7,775 bases of DNA from contig CAJOER010000124.1 in the NCBI GenBank assembly GCA_905233805.1, positions 1-7,775 of the forward strand, in the 5' to 3' direction. Under the pieces are notes generated by a model, which was not told the origin of the DNA, did not search any database, and saw nothing but the letters and a program-made list of their open reading frames with translations. The translations under genes and the position numbers were made by a program. Source of the DNA: an uncultured Eubacterium sp. Its GTDB lineage: Bacteria; Bacillota; Clostridia; Oscillospirales; Acutalibacteraceae. Position 1 is the first letter of the stretch; each line of letters starts with the position of its first letter. This document shows, piece after piece, positions 1-6,600 of the stretch.

Positions 1-900
1 CGCATCAATCCCCTGAACTTCTGCCGCAGGGTGGTCGATGGCATCCTGTTCGTGCGCCAGCTCTTCTGGCCCATCGGCACGCTGCTGCTCGGGTCGGGCG
101 TGATAGCCGAGAAGATAGTGCAGCAGCGCAACCACACCCTCAGCGTGAACGAGCTGGGACAGGCGCTTGAACTGACGGCAAAGGAAGACATTAAGGAAGA
201 AAAGGACATACTGGAGGGTATCATACGCTTTGGCGACGAGATGGCAAGCGAGATTATGACCAGCCGTCAGGATATCGTAGCCATAGACTTGCACACGTCA
301 TTCAAGGACGTGATACGCTGCATTGTGGAGAATAGCTACAGCCGAATACCCGTCTATCTGGATAATATAGACAATATACGCGGCATACTGTACATCAAAG
401 ACGTGCTGCAGCACATCGGCAAGCCTGATAACTTCCGCTGGCAGAGCCTCGTAAGGCATGCGCACTTCGTGCCTGAGACAAAGAAGATTGACGCCCTGCT
501 GCAGGAGTTTCAGACAAATAAGGTACACATCGCGGTAGTCGTGGATGAGTACGGCGGCACGTGTGGCGTCATAACTCTTGAGGATATACTTGAGGAGCTT
601 GTGGGCGATATTGCCGACGAGTACGACGACGAGGAGCAGAGTATAGTAAAACTCGACGAAAACACCTATATTTTTGAGGGCATTACCGATATCGAGGACG
701 TTGAGGAAACGCTTAATATAAAATTCCCCGAGGGCGATTACGATACTCTTGCAGGCTTTGTAATCAGCCGCCTCGGCTACCTCCCCGGCGAGGAGGATAA
801 GCAGGAAACGGTTGAATTTGAAAATATAGTATTCACCGTGCTCAGCGTCGAGGACAGAAGAATCGACGAAATCAAAGCGGAAATAAAAAATAAGGAATAA
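1..900 (+). CDS. CBS-domain membrane-associated protein (CNNM/CorC/HlyC superfamily), 5'-truncated, apparently chimeric
   Basis: The frame is open from base 1 (Arg-Ile-Asn-Pro...) to TAA at 898-900, giving 299 visible residues, so the GTG at 31 is internal and the true start lies outside the window. Visible order: the end of a hydrophobic segment (residues ~15-36, probably the tail of the DUF21/CNNM membrane domain), a linker, and a CBS pair with MTSR at 86-89, SRIPVY at 114-119 and VDEYGGTCG at 181-189. A C-terminal CorC/HlyC domain (about 215-297) includes YIFEG and DYDTLAGFV. Family members are thought to act in ion transport or, in Bacteroidota as GldE, in gliding or secretion. Residues 1 to ~167 resemble Bacteroidota GldE (FRWQSL, HFVPETKKID), while residues after ~193 resemble clostridial hemolysin-like proteins. 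Leucine codons change with them: 12 of 18 are CTG before base 540, none of 9 after. The family is secure; that this is one natural gene is doubtful. Confidence 0.85.
   Translation, partial: RINPLNFCRRVVDGILFVRQLFWPIGTLLLGSGVIAEKIVQQRNHTLSVNELGQALELTAKEDIKEEKDILEGIIRFGDEMASEIMTSRQDIVAIDLHTSFKDVIRCIVENSYSRIPVYLDNIDNIRGILYIKDVLQHIGKPDNFRWQSLVRHAHFVPETKKIDALLQEFQTNKVHIAVVVDEYGGTCGVITLEDILEELVGDIADEYDDEEQSIVKLDENTYIFEGITDIEDVEETLNIKFPEGDYDTLAGFVISRLGYLPGEEDKQETVEFENIVFTVLSVEDRRIDEIKAEIKNKE
502..577. other. Putative chimera or recombination breakpoint inside the CBS-domain gene
   Basis: The last in-frame CTG leucine codons are at 496-501 and the first of a run of CTT/CTC codons is at 577. In-frame GTT valine is absent before this zone but appears after it, as in phoH. 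The zone encodes the highly conserved second CBS core (VHIAVVVDEYGGTCG...TLED). Such a stretch can match between distant phyla, so assembly graphs or homologous recombination could switch templates there. The exact junction cannot be fixed without homologues; the limits are the flanking codon-usage markers. Confidence 0.6.
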
Positions 901-903
901 TTT

Positions 904-1869
904 ATGGTAGAACAGATTTTGGAGCTTGAGGGCGTTGAGCAGTCAATCTCGCTTTTCGGCTCGTTTGACGAAAATATAAAAATGGTTGAACGCGAGTTTT
1001 CCGTTTCAATCGTATCAAGAGGCTCGGGGCTTAAAATTATGGGCGAACCCGAAAACGTATCAAAGGCGGTCAGGGCAATTAATTCAATGCTCGTTTTCGT
1101 CGGCAAGGGCGAACCCCTTACCGAGCAGAATATCCGCTATGTTATGTCCCTTGTAAACGAGGGCAACGAGGATAAAATTGCCTCAATGACTACGGATTCG
1201 GTCTGCATTACCTCAAAGGGACGTCCCGTTAAGCCTAAAACCCTCGGCCAGAGAAATTATACCGAGGCGATTAAAAATCATACTATTACCTTCGGCGTAG
1301 GCCCTGCGGGTACGGGTAAAACCTACCTTGCCGTGGCTATGGCGGTAACCGCCTTCCGCGCAAAAGAGGTAAACAGAATAATCTTAACTCGCCCCGCGGT
1401 TGAAGCGGGCGAAAAACTCGGCTTTTTACCCGGCGACCTTCAGAGCAAGGTTGACCCGTATTTAAGGCCGCTTTACGACGCGCTTTTCGATATGCTCGGG
1501 GCTGAAAACTTCCAGCAGTATCAGGAGCGCGGCGCAATCGAGGTTGCCCCTCTTGCTTATATGAGAGGCCGTACCCTTGACGACAGCTTTATCATTCTTG
1601 ACGAGGCGCAGAATACCACGCCCGAGCAGATGAAAATGTTTTTAACCCGTCTCGGCTTCCGTTCAAAAATGGTGGTCACGGGCGATATTACCCAGATTGA
1701 CCTTCCCGACGGAAAAAAATCAGGACTTACAACCGTTATGAATATTCTCAAGGACGTTGAGGATATTGAAATTATACGCCTTAATCAGAAGGACGTAGTC
1801 CGCCACAGGCTCGTTCAGGATATTATAAGCGCGTATGAGAAATATGACGAGGAGAAAAATAAGAAATGA
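904..1869 (+). CDS. phoH: PhoH-family ATPase
   Basis: 321-residue PhoH-like P-loop ATPase, of normal family length. The N-terminal ~115 residues form the KH-like region of the Firmicutes PhoH/YbeZ type (LFGSFDENIK at 17-26). The ATPase core has Walker A GPAGTGKT at 133-140, the LTRPAVEAGEKLGFLPGD block at 161-178 and Walker B ILDEAQN at 231-237. VVTGDITQIDLP at 257-268 is the sensor-like motif of the family. PhoH proteins are linked to RNA metabolism and commonly act near YbeY; the biochemical role in this lineage is not certain. The ATG at 904 follows the preceding stop by 3 bases and has a weak AAGGA site at 892-896. The stop overlaps the ybeY start, indicating one operon. I see no in-frame CTG leucine codons, in contrast to the first ~500 bases of the window. 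Confidence 0.95.
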   Translation: MVEQILELEGVEQSISLFGSFDENIKMVEREFSVSIVSRGSGLKIMGEPENVSKAVRAINSMLVFVGKGEPLTEQNIRYVMSLVNEGNEDKIASMTTDSVCITSKGRPVKPKTLGQRNYTEAIKNHTITFGVGPAGTGKTYLAVAMAVTAFRAKEVNRIILTRPAVEAGEKLGFLPGDLQSKVDPYLRPLYDALFDMLGAENFQQYQERGAIEVAPLAYMRGRTLDDSFIILDEAQNTTPEQMKMFLTRLGFRSKMVVTGDITQIDLPDGKKSGLTTVMNILKDVEDIEIIRLNQKDVVRHRLVQDIISAYEKYDEEKNKK

Positions 1870-2369
1870 ACCAGGTAAAAGTTATTATCTCCAACGACCA
1901 GAAAGAAACAAAAATACCTACGGGCATACGCCTTCTTATCCGCCGCTGCTGCCACGCGGTGCTTGAAGAGGAGGGCTTTACCGATAATGCCGAGGTTTCC
2001 GTGCGCTTTGTTGATAACGAAACGATAAAGGCGCTCAACACCGAGTTCAGGAATATTGAAAGCGAAACGGACGTGCTTTCCTTCCCGCTCGGCGAGGACG
2101 GAAAGTTTGACACCAACCTTGACACGGGCGCAAAGCTCCTCGGCGATATAGTTATTTCGGTCCCCAAGGCGGTTGAGCAGGCTGAAATGTATAACCATAC
2201 CTTGCAGCGCGAGATAGGTTTTCTTACCGTTCACTCAATGCTTCATCTTCTCGGATACGACCACGAGGACGGCGGAATTGAAGAGGTGCGTATGCGCGAA
2301 AAAGAGGAAACCGTGCTCACTAAAATAGGGCTTAAACGCGACAATTCCTACTATATGGAAGACGAATAA
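1866..2369 (+). CDS. ybeY: Endoribonuclease / rRNA maturation factor YbeY
   Basis: 167-residue member of the UPF0054 family of metal-dependent RNases, involved in 16S rRNA 3'-end processing and 70S ribosome quality control in the cytoplasm. The signature is the zinc-binding HxxxHxxxxxH motif at 123-133, with His123, His127 and His133. The conserved block LNTEFRNIESETDVLSFP lies at 57-74. The second position of the metal motif is Ser124, where glycine is usual (HGxLHLxGYDH), a mild change that leaves all three histidines in place. The start ATG overlaps the phoH stop (ATGA, 1866-1869), with GAGGAG at 1849-1854 inside the phoH end serving as ribosome site, so translation is probably coupled. 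In many Firmicutes, genes for a PgpH-type HD hydrolase, DgkA and Cdd surround ybeY; here they are absent and era follows at once. Confidence 0.95.
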   Translation: MNQVKVIISNDQKETKIPTGIRLLIRRCCHAVLEEEGFTDNAEVSVRFVDNETIKALNTEFRNIESETDVLSFPLGEDGKFDTNLDTGAKLLGDIVISVPKAVEQAEMYNHTLQREIGFLTVHSMLHLLGYDHEDGGIEEVRMREKEETVLTKIGLKRDNSYYMEDE

Positions 2370-2370
2370 T

Positions 2371-3258
2371 ATGACAAAAACTGCTTTTATCGCGATTGTC
2401 GGCTGTCCCAACGTCGGCAAATCGTCAATACTCAATAAAATGCTCGGCGTAAAAATAGCGATAGTTTCAAGCAAGCCCCAGACCACGAGAACTAAAATTA
2501 TGGGCGTTCTTACCGAGGGTGAAACTCAGCTTGTTTTTACCGATACCCCGGGCTATCATAAGCCGCACAACAAGCTCGGCGAAAAGATGTATAAGGCTGT
2601 CGGCGATTCCCTCGGCGGAATTGACGGTTGCCTTTTTGTAACCGAGTCAAAGGGCGAACTTAAAAAGGGCGAGGCGGAGCTTATAGAAAAGTTTAAAAAG
2701 CTCGGCGCTCCCGTAATTCTTGCGATTAATAAAATCGATATGCTCTCTGACAAAGAGGAGCTTTTAAAGCGTATAATTATGTTCAACTCGCTTTACGATT
2801 TTGCGGCGATAGTTCCCGTATGCGCCGCGACGGGAGAGCATATTGACGAGCTTAAAGAGGAAATGGAAAAGCTCGCCGTTGACTCGCCCCACTTTTTCCC
2901 GGACGATACTCTTACCGACCAGCCGGAAAGGGTGCTCGCCGCGGAGATTATAAGAGAAAAAATCCTCCGCCTTATGGATAAGGAGGTGCCCCACGGAATA
3001 GCCGTGTCAATCGAGAAAATGAGAGAGCGCGACAACGCCGACATCCTTGATATTGAAGCGACTATTTACTGCGAAAGAGAAACGCATAAGGGTATGGTTA
3101 TCGGCAAAAAGGGCGCTATGCTCAAAAAAATCTCAACCTTCGCGCGTCAGGATTTGGAGGGTTTTTTCGGAATAAAAGTCAATTTACAGACCTGGGTTAA
3201 GGTCAAGGAGGACTGGCGCAACCGCGAAGGGCTTATCCATAATTTCGGCTTGGATTAA
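2371..3258 (+). CDS. era: GTPase Era, ribosome assembly factor
   Basis: 295 residues, the usual Era length. Era binds GTP and the 3' end of 16S rRNA through its KH domain to promote 30S maturation. G1 is GCPNVGKS at 11-18; the G2 region TTRTKIMGV is at 38-46; G3 is DTPG at 58-61; G4 is NKID at 120-123. The G5 position reads CAATG at 151-155, with Cys where Ser (SA) is usual. The C-terminal KH domain has the GxxG loop GKKG at 245-248 (VIGKKGAMLK) and ends in the conserved WVKVKEDWRN segment at 275-284. The ATG lies 1 base after the ybeY stop, and GGAAG at 2357-2361 with a 9-base spacer is a reasonable ribosome site. Its neighbour YbeY also acts on the 16S 3' end, so the pairing makes functional sense. 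Confidence 0.97.
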   Translation: MTKTAFIAIVGCPNVGKSSILNKMLGVKIAIVSSKPQTTRTKIMGVLTEGETQLVFTDTPGYHKPHNKLGEKMYKAVGDSLGGIDGCLFVTESKGELKKGEAELIEKFKKLGAPVILAINKIDMLSDKEELLKRIIMFNSLYDFAAIVPVCAATGEHIDELKEEMEKLAVDSPHFFPDDTLTDQPERVLAAEIIREKILRLMDKEVPHGIAVSIEKMRERDNADILDIEATIYCERETHKGMVIGKKGAMLKKISTFARQDLEGFFGIKVNLQTWVKVKEDWRNREGLIHNFGLD

Positions 3259-3280
3259 TTTACCTTAAATTCCGGCGCCT

Positions 3281-3397
3281 TTGCAGGGGAAAATAACTGC
3301 GGATTACCTCAAATATAAAGAACAAATCAGAGAAAACGAAAATGCAGACGAAGACAAAGGGCTTGATAATAAGAGAACAGACGATAGGGGAGAGTGA
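3281..3397 (+). pseudogene. Possible degenerate yqzL-like small ORF between era and recO
   Basis: The 83-base gap between era and recO has no ordinary gene. One frame running from TTG at 3281 into the recO start (stop TGA 3395-3397) encodes 38 residues containing GKITADYLKYKEQIRENE. As I remember that family, this resembles the TGxIxxYLxYKE core and charged tail of YqzL, a ~45-residue protein found between era and recO in Bacillus and relatives. The N-terminal part (Trp...Phe...Thr-Gly) is not in this frame, there is no ATG and no ribosome site, and a TAA closes the frame upstream at 3266-3268. A +1-frame segment just upstream (AFAG) could be the displaced remainder, suggesting a small indel. 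Position supports the idea; the sequence match is short, so this may be chance. Confidence 0.3.
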
Positions 3398-4079
3398 CAG
3401 ACTTGTCACTCTTTTAAGCGAGGACTACGGACTTATCAAGGCATTTGTAAGGCGTGCAAAAAGCGTGAAGAGCAATAACCTTTCCGCGACCTCGCTTTTT
3501 GCTTACGGCGAGTTCAGTATCTACCGCGGGCGCGACGCCTACGTTATTGATAACGCCGTGCCTATTGAAATCTTTTTTGATTTGAGAAACGATATTGAAC
3601 GTCTTGCTTTGGCTCAGTATTTTGCCCAGCTTACATACTATCTCGGCAGCGAGGAGCAGCCCTCGCACGAAATGCTGCGCCTGATACTAAACGCCCTTCA
3701 CCTTCTTTGCAAAGGCAGTAAAGACATATCGACGGTTAAGGCGGCGGTTGAAATGCGTATGCTCTGCCTCGGCGGGTATATGCCGAATATTCTGGCGTGT
3801 TACCGTTGCGGCGAATTTGAAACGGACCCGATGTTTTTTGATATTGAAGAGGGCTGCATTTACTGTAAAGACTGCTACCGCAACAACGCGCTTACGGCGC
3901 CCCTCGGCGTTATCGCCGCTATCCGCTATATCTGTCTTGTTGAGGATATATCGAAGGTCTTTTCTTTCAGGCTTAACGGGGATAATCTGAAAATCCTCGG
4001 CGACATATGCGAAAAATATCTTATATCAAGAGTGGACGGAAAACTGACGACTCTCGAATTTTACAAATCACTGACTTAA
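3342..4079 (+). CDS. recO: DNA repair protein RecO
   Basis: 245 residues, typical of RecO. It works with RecF/RecR to load RecA on SSB-coated single-stranded DNA and to anneal strands during recombinational repair. The N-terminal OB-fold covers about residues 1-80 (TKGLIIREQTIGESDRLVTL at 5-24, a standard RecO opening). A helical C-terminal domain carries an intact zinc-binding CxxC...CxxC set: Cys153, Cys156, Cys172 and Cys175, with Cys178 also present. The ATG at 3342 is supported by alignment to the family opening. There is no good GGAGG upstream (the region is AGAGAAAACGAA), so expression may depend on coupling or be low. It follows era, as in many Firmicutes, and mutS2 starts 2 bases after its stop. 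Confidence 0.94.
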   Translation: MQTKTKGLIIREQTIGESDRLVTLLSEDYGLIKAFVRRAKSVKSNNLSATSLFAYGEFSIYRGRDAYVIDNAVPIEIFFDLRNDIERLALAQYFAQLTYYLGSEEQPSHEMLRLILNALHLLCKGSKDISTVKAAVEMRMLCLGGYMPNILACYRCGEFETDPMFFDIEEGCIYCKDCYRNNALTAPLGVIAAIRYICLVEDISKVFSFRLNGDNLKILGDICEKYLISRVDGKLTTLEFYKSLT

Positions 4080-4081
4080 AT

Positions 4082-6424
4082 ATGGATAAGAATTACTTAA
4101 CGCTCGAACTTGATAAAATACTTGATATGCTCAAAGAGGAAACCTCCTGCGACGACGCTGCCGAGCTTGCTTTGAAAATAAAGCCGAGCACGGATTTTAA
4201 GGAGGTTTGCGATTTGCTCAGGCAGACGGAGGACGCTTTTTCTCTGCTTGCCCGATTCGGCGCGCCCTCTTTCAGCGGACTTAAAAATATAAATAATCCG
4301 CTTGCGCGCGCAAACGCAGGCGGTGCTCTTAATCAGAGGGAACTTCTGAGGATAGGCTTTACCCTCCGTTCAATAAGAACGCTTTATGAGTGGCGCTCCC
4401 ATTGCAGCGGAGTCAATACCTCGCTGGATTTTCTCTTTGAACAAATCAGCGTAAATAAATATCTTGAAGATAAGATTTTCGCCTGCATAATCAGCGAGGA
4501 CGAAATCGCCGACAAGGCGTCCGAACTGCTTTCGGATATAAGACGGAAAATCCGTAAAAAGTCCTCCTCCGTGCGTGAAAAAATGGACAGTATTATTCAT
4601 TCCGCGCATTATCAGAAATTTTTGCAGGAGCCTATCGTAACCCAGAGAAACGGCCGCTACGTCGTACCCGTTAAGGCTGAGTGCCGAAGCGAGGTTCAGG
4701 GCCTCGTTCACGATACCTCGTCAAGCGGCGCTACGGTCTTTATAGAGCCGGTTTCGGTAGTAGAGGCGAATAACGATATAAAAATGCTTGAAGGGCAGGA
4801 GAGAGAGGAAATCGCAAGGATTCTCTTTGAACTCTCCGCCGAGGCAGGCTCTTTTGCCGAGTCAATTATCGCCAGCTTCGACGCGGGCGTAATGCTCAAT
4901 CTGATTTTTGCCAAGGCGCACCTTGCATACAAGATGAAGGCGACTATGCCGATAGTCAATACCGACGGAATTATTGAGCTTAAAAAGGCGCGTCATCCGC
5001 TTATCGATAAAAAGAAGGTCGTGCCCGTCGATATCTCTCTCGGTGAAAATTTTGATACCCTTGTAATCACAGGCCCCAACACGGGCGGCAAGACCGTTTC
5101 TATAAAGACTATCGGACTGCTCACGCTTATGACTATGTGCGGGCTTCTTATTCCCGCGTCCGACAAGTCGAGAATATCAATGTTTGATAAGGTTCTTGTT
5201 GATATAGGCGATGAACAGAGCATTGACCAGAGTCTTTCAACCTTCTCGTCGCATATGACGAATATAGTAGATATTATCAATAAAGCCGACGAAAGCTCGC
5301 TCGTTCTTATTGACGAACTCGGCGCGGGAACCGACCCCGTAGAGGGCGCGGCGCTCGCCGTTTCGATTATTGAAAGGCTCAGGGAAAAAGGCGCAAAAAT
5401 CGCCGCTACGACTCATTATGCGGAGCTTAAAGCCTACGCGCTTGACACTGACGGCGTAACCAACGGTTGCTGCGAATTCGACGTTGAAACGTTAAGCCCT
5501 ACATACCGTCTTTTAATCGGCGTTCCCGGGCGCTCCAACGCGTTTGCCATATCTCAGAGGCTCGGTATGGAGCCCGAGGTAATTGAAAACGCAAAGCGCA
5601 TCGTAGGCAGCGAAAACAGAGATTTTGAATCCGTGCTTGAACGCCTTGAGGAAACGCGGCAGACGCTTGAATATGAACAGAAAAAAGCAGAGCAGGCTAC
5701 TCAAAGCGCAAAGAAAATTCAAGCCAAGGCGCAAAGCTACGAGCTTGAAAAGGCAAAACGCGAGGCCGAAAAGCTTATTGCTCAGGCGAAACGCCAGGCG
5801 GGCGAGTTTATGCTCGAACTTGAAAAACTCAAAGAGGAGCAGGAAAGCTCAAACGCAACCGAAATTGCGCGTAAAACACGCCGTATAATTAAAAATCAGC
5901 TCGGCGAAATGGACGAGCTCGTTAACCCGCGTGAAATTGCCGAAAACTGGGACGAGGATTATAAACTCCCGCGCGAGCCGAAGGTCGGTGACGCCGTTGT
6001 TATAAGGAATATAGGCGAGGGCGAAATCGTTGAAGTAAACGGCGATAAAATCCTCGTTAAAGCGGGTATGCTCAAAACCCGCGTAAAGCTTTCGGATATT
6101 ATGCTTATCGACAGAAAAAAGAAACCTCAGCCCCGTCAGGCGAGGAACGTTTACCGTACCTCGTCAAGAGCGGACAAGGAGGTCACTACCGAACTTGATT
6201 TAAGGGGAATGACGGTCGACGAGGCGCTCTCAAAACTCGGACTGTTTATCGACAAGTGTATTCTTAACGGACTCAGCGAGGTAAGAATTATTCACGGCAA
6301 GGGTACGGGCGCGCTGAGAAGCGCAGTTCACGAGGAACTTAAACGCCACCCGAATATTTCGGAATACAGGCTCGGCGCCCTCGGCGAAGGGGACACCGGA
6401 GTTACCGTCGCAAAGCTTAAATAA
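4082..6424 (+). CDS. mutS2: MutS2 ATPase with Smr endonuclease domain
   Basis: 780 residues, normal MutS2 length. MutS2 proteins lack the mismatch-recognition domains of MutS; they have been linked to suppression of recombination and, in Bacillus, to rescue of collided ribosomes. In order: an N-terminal clamp/lever helical region (1-~310); the ABC-type ATPase with Walker A GPNTGGKT at 331-338, signature STFSSHM at 386-392 and Walker B LVLIDELGAGTDP at 407-419; a long Ala/Lys/Glu-rich coiled coil (~515-610); a KOW-like segment (~635-675); and a C-terminal Smr domain with LDLRG at 704-708 and HGKGTG at 738-743. The start chosen is ATG 4082 (MDKNYLTLELDKIL). An in-frame ATG at 4007 would add 25 untypical residues inside recO. 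No clear ribosome site precedes 4082, which suggests coupling to recO translation. Confidence 0.96.
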   Translation: MDKNYLTLELDKILDMLKEETSCDDAAELALKIKPSTDFKEVCDLLRQTEDAFSLLARFGAPSFSGLKNINNPLARANAGGALNQRELLRIGFTLRSIRTLYEWRSHCSGVNTSLDFLFEQISVNKYLEDKIFACIISEDEIADKASELLSDIRRKIRKKSSSVREKMDSIIHSAHYQKFLQEPIVTQRNGRYVVPVKAECRSEVQGLVHDTSSSGATVFIEPVSVVEANNDIKMLEGQEREEIARILFELSAEAGSFAESIIASFDAGVMLNLIFAKAHLAYKMKATMPIVNTDGIIELKKARHPLIDKKKVVPVDISLGENFDTLVITGPNTGGKTVSIKTIGLLTLMTMCGLLIPASDKSRISMFDKVLVDIGDEQSIDQSLSTFSSHMTNIVDIINKADESSLVLIDELGAGTDPVEGAALAVSIIERLREKGAKIAATTHYAELKAYALDTDGVTNGCCEFDVETLSPTYRLLIGVPGRSNAFAISQRLGMEPEVIENAKRIVGSENRDFESVLERLEETRQTLEYEQKKAEQATQSAKKIQAKAQSYELEKAKREAEKLIAQAKRQAGEFMLELEKLKEEQESSNATEIARKTRRIIKNQLGEMDELVNPREIAENWDEDYKLPREPKVGDAVVIRNIGEGEIVEVNGDKILVKAGMLKTRVKLSDIMLIDRKKKPQPRQARNVYRTSSRADKEVTTELDLRGMTVDEALSKLGLFIDKCILNGLSEVRIIHGKGTGALRSAVHEELKRHPNISEYRLGALGEGDTGVTVAKLK

Positions 6425-6442
6425 TTGTGGTTTGAAAAGGGC

Positions 6443-6478
6443 TTATACACTACTTGTTGTGGCTGATTTTTTTGTCAG
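6443..6478 (+). terminator. Possible weak terminator after mutS2
   Basis: Downstream of the mutS2 stop there is a seven-T run at 6467-6473, preceded by an imperfect CACTAC/GTTGTG pairing at 6448-6461 with a very tight loop. The T-run itself lies between CTGA (6463-6466) and TCAG (6475-6478). Neither stem is strong. A transcript end here would fit, because a strong promoter follows at 6510, but the hairpin support is poor. Confidence 0.25.
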
Positions 6479-6509
6479 AAAATTGTAATAAAAAATCTTC
6501 TTTTTATCC

Positions 6510-6538
6510 TTGACATAAGGGTACTCATATAGTATAAT
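6510..6538 (+). promoter_or_regulatory. Consensus sigma-A promoter for ylxM-ffh
   Basis: A perfect -35 TTGACA (6510-6515) and perfect -10 TATAAT (6533-6538) are separated by exactly 17 bases. An A/T-rich stretch upstream (6474-6508) could act as an UP element. Transcription should start near 6544-6546, giving a leader of about 55 bases to the ylxM ATG. An all-consensus promoter suits the steady, high demand for signal recognition particle. Confidence 0.88.
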
Positions 6539-6541
6539 AAC

Positions 6542-6575
6542 TACCGCTGTAAAGATATTTCACTTTACAGCGGTA
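6542..6575 (+). promoter_or_regulatory. Perfect 13-bp inverted repeat at the predicted transcript 5' end
   Basis: The left arm TACCGCTGTAAAG (6542-6554) and right arm CTTTACAGCGGTA (6563-6575) are exact reverse complements around an 8-base loop, ATATTTCA. The repeat starts almost at the predicted +1, so the RNA would begin with a stem-loop, 12 bases before the ribosome site. It is followed by AATTTATTC rather than a U-run, so it is a poor intrinsic terminator. It could be an mRNA-stabilising 5' hairpin, a protein-binding leader element, or a DNA operator overlapping +1. The pairing is directly visible; the role is inference. Confidence 0.75.
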
Positions 6576-6587
6576 ATTTATTCTGAC

Positions 6588-6593
6588 GGGAGG
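6588..6593 (+). promoter_or_regulatory. Strong ribosome binding site of ylxM
   Basis: GGGAGG lies 7 bases before the ATG at 6601. It is the best Shine-Dalgarno match in the window, fixes the ylxM start and, with the consensus promoter, points to strong expression. Confidence 0.9.
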
Positions 6594-6600
6594 TAACGTT

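Noticed and set aside
31..33. GTG at 31 as start of the first gene
   Set aside because: The frame is open upstream to base 1 and the residues there continue the family sequence, so the gene is truncated by the window edge.
1815..2234. Minus-strand frames of 114-139 residues opposite ybeY
   Set aside because: Shadow frames of a clear YbeY gene, with low-complexity Ser/Phe composition and no ribosome site.
3271..3292. Possible terminator hairpin after era around the GGCGCC palindrome
   Set aside because: The palindrome is only 6 bases with no loop or T-run, and no other stable stem is visible in the gap.
3748..3990. 80-residue + frame within recO
   Set aside because: Out-of-frame reading of the recO zinc-finger region; no ribosome site or domain.
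5625..5888. 87-residue + frame rich in Arg and Lys inside mutS2
   Set aside because: It is the +1 frame of the Lys/Glu/Ala-rich coiled-coil segment of MutS2; such basic shadows are expected there.
6542..6579. Inverted repeat as an intrinsic terminator or attenuator
   Set aside because: The right arm is followed by AATTTATTC instead of a run of T, and no competing antiterminator pairing is apparent in the short leader.
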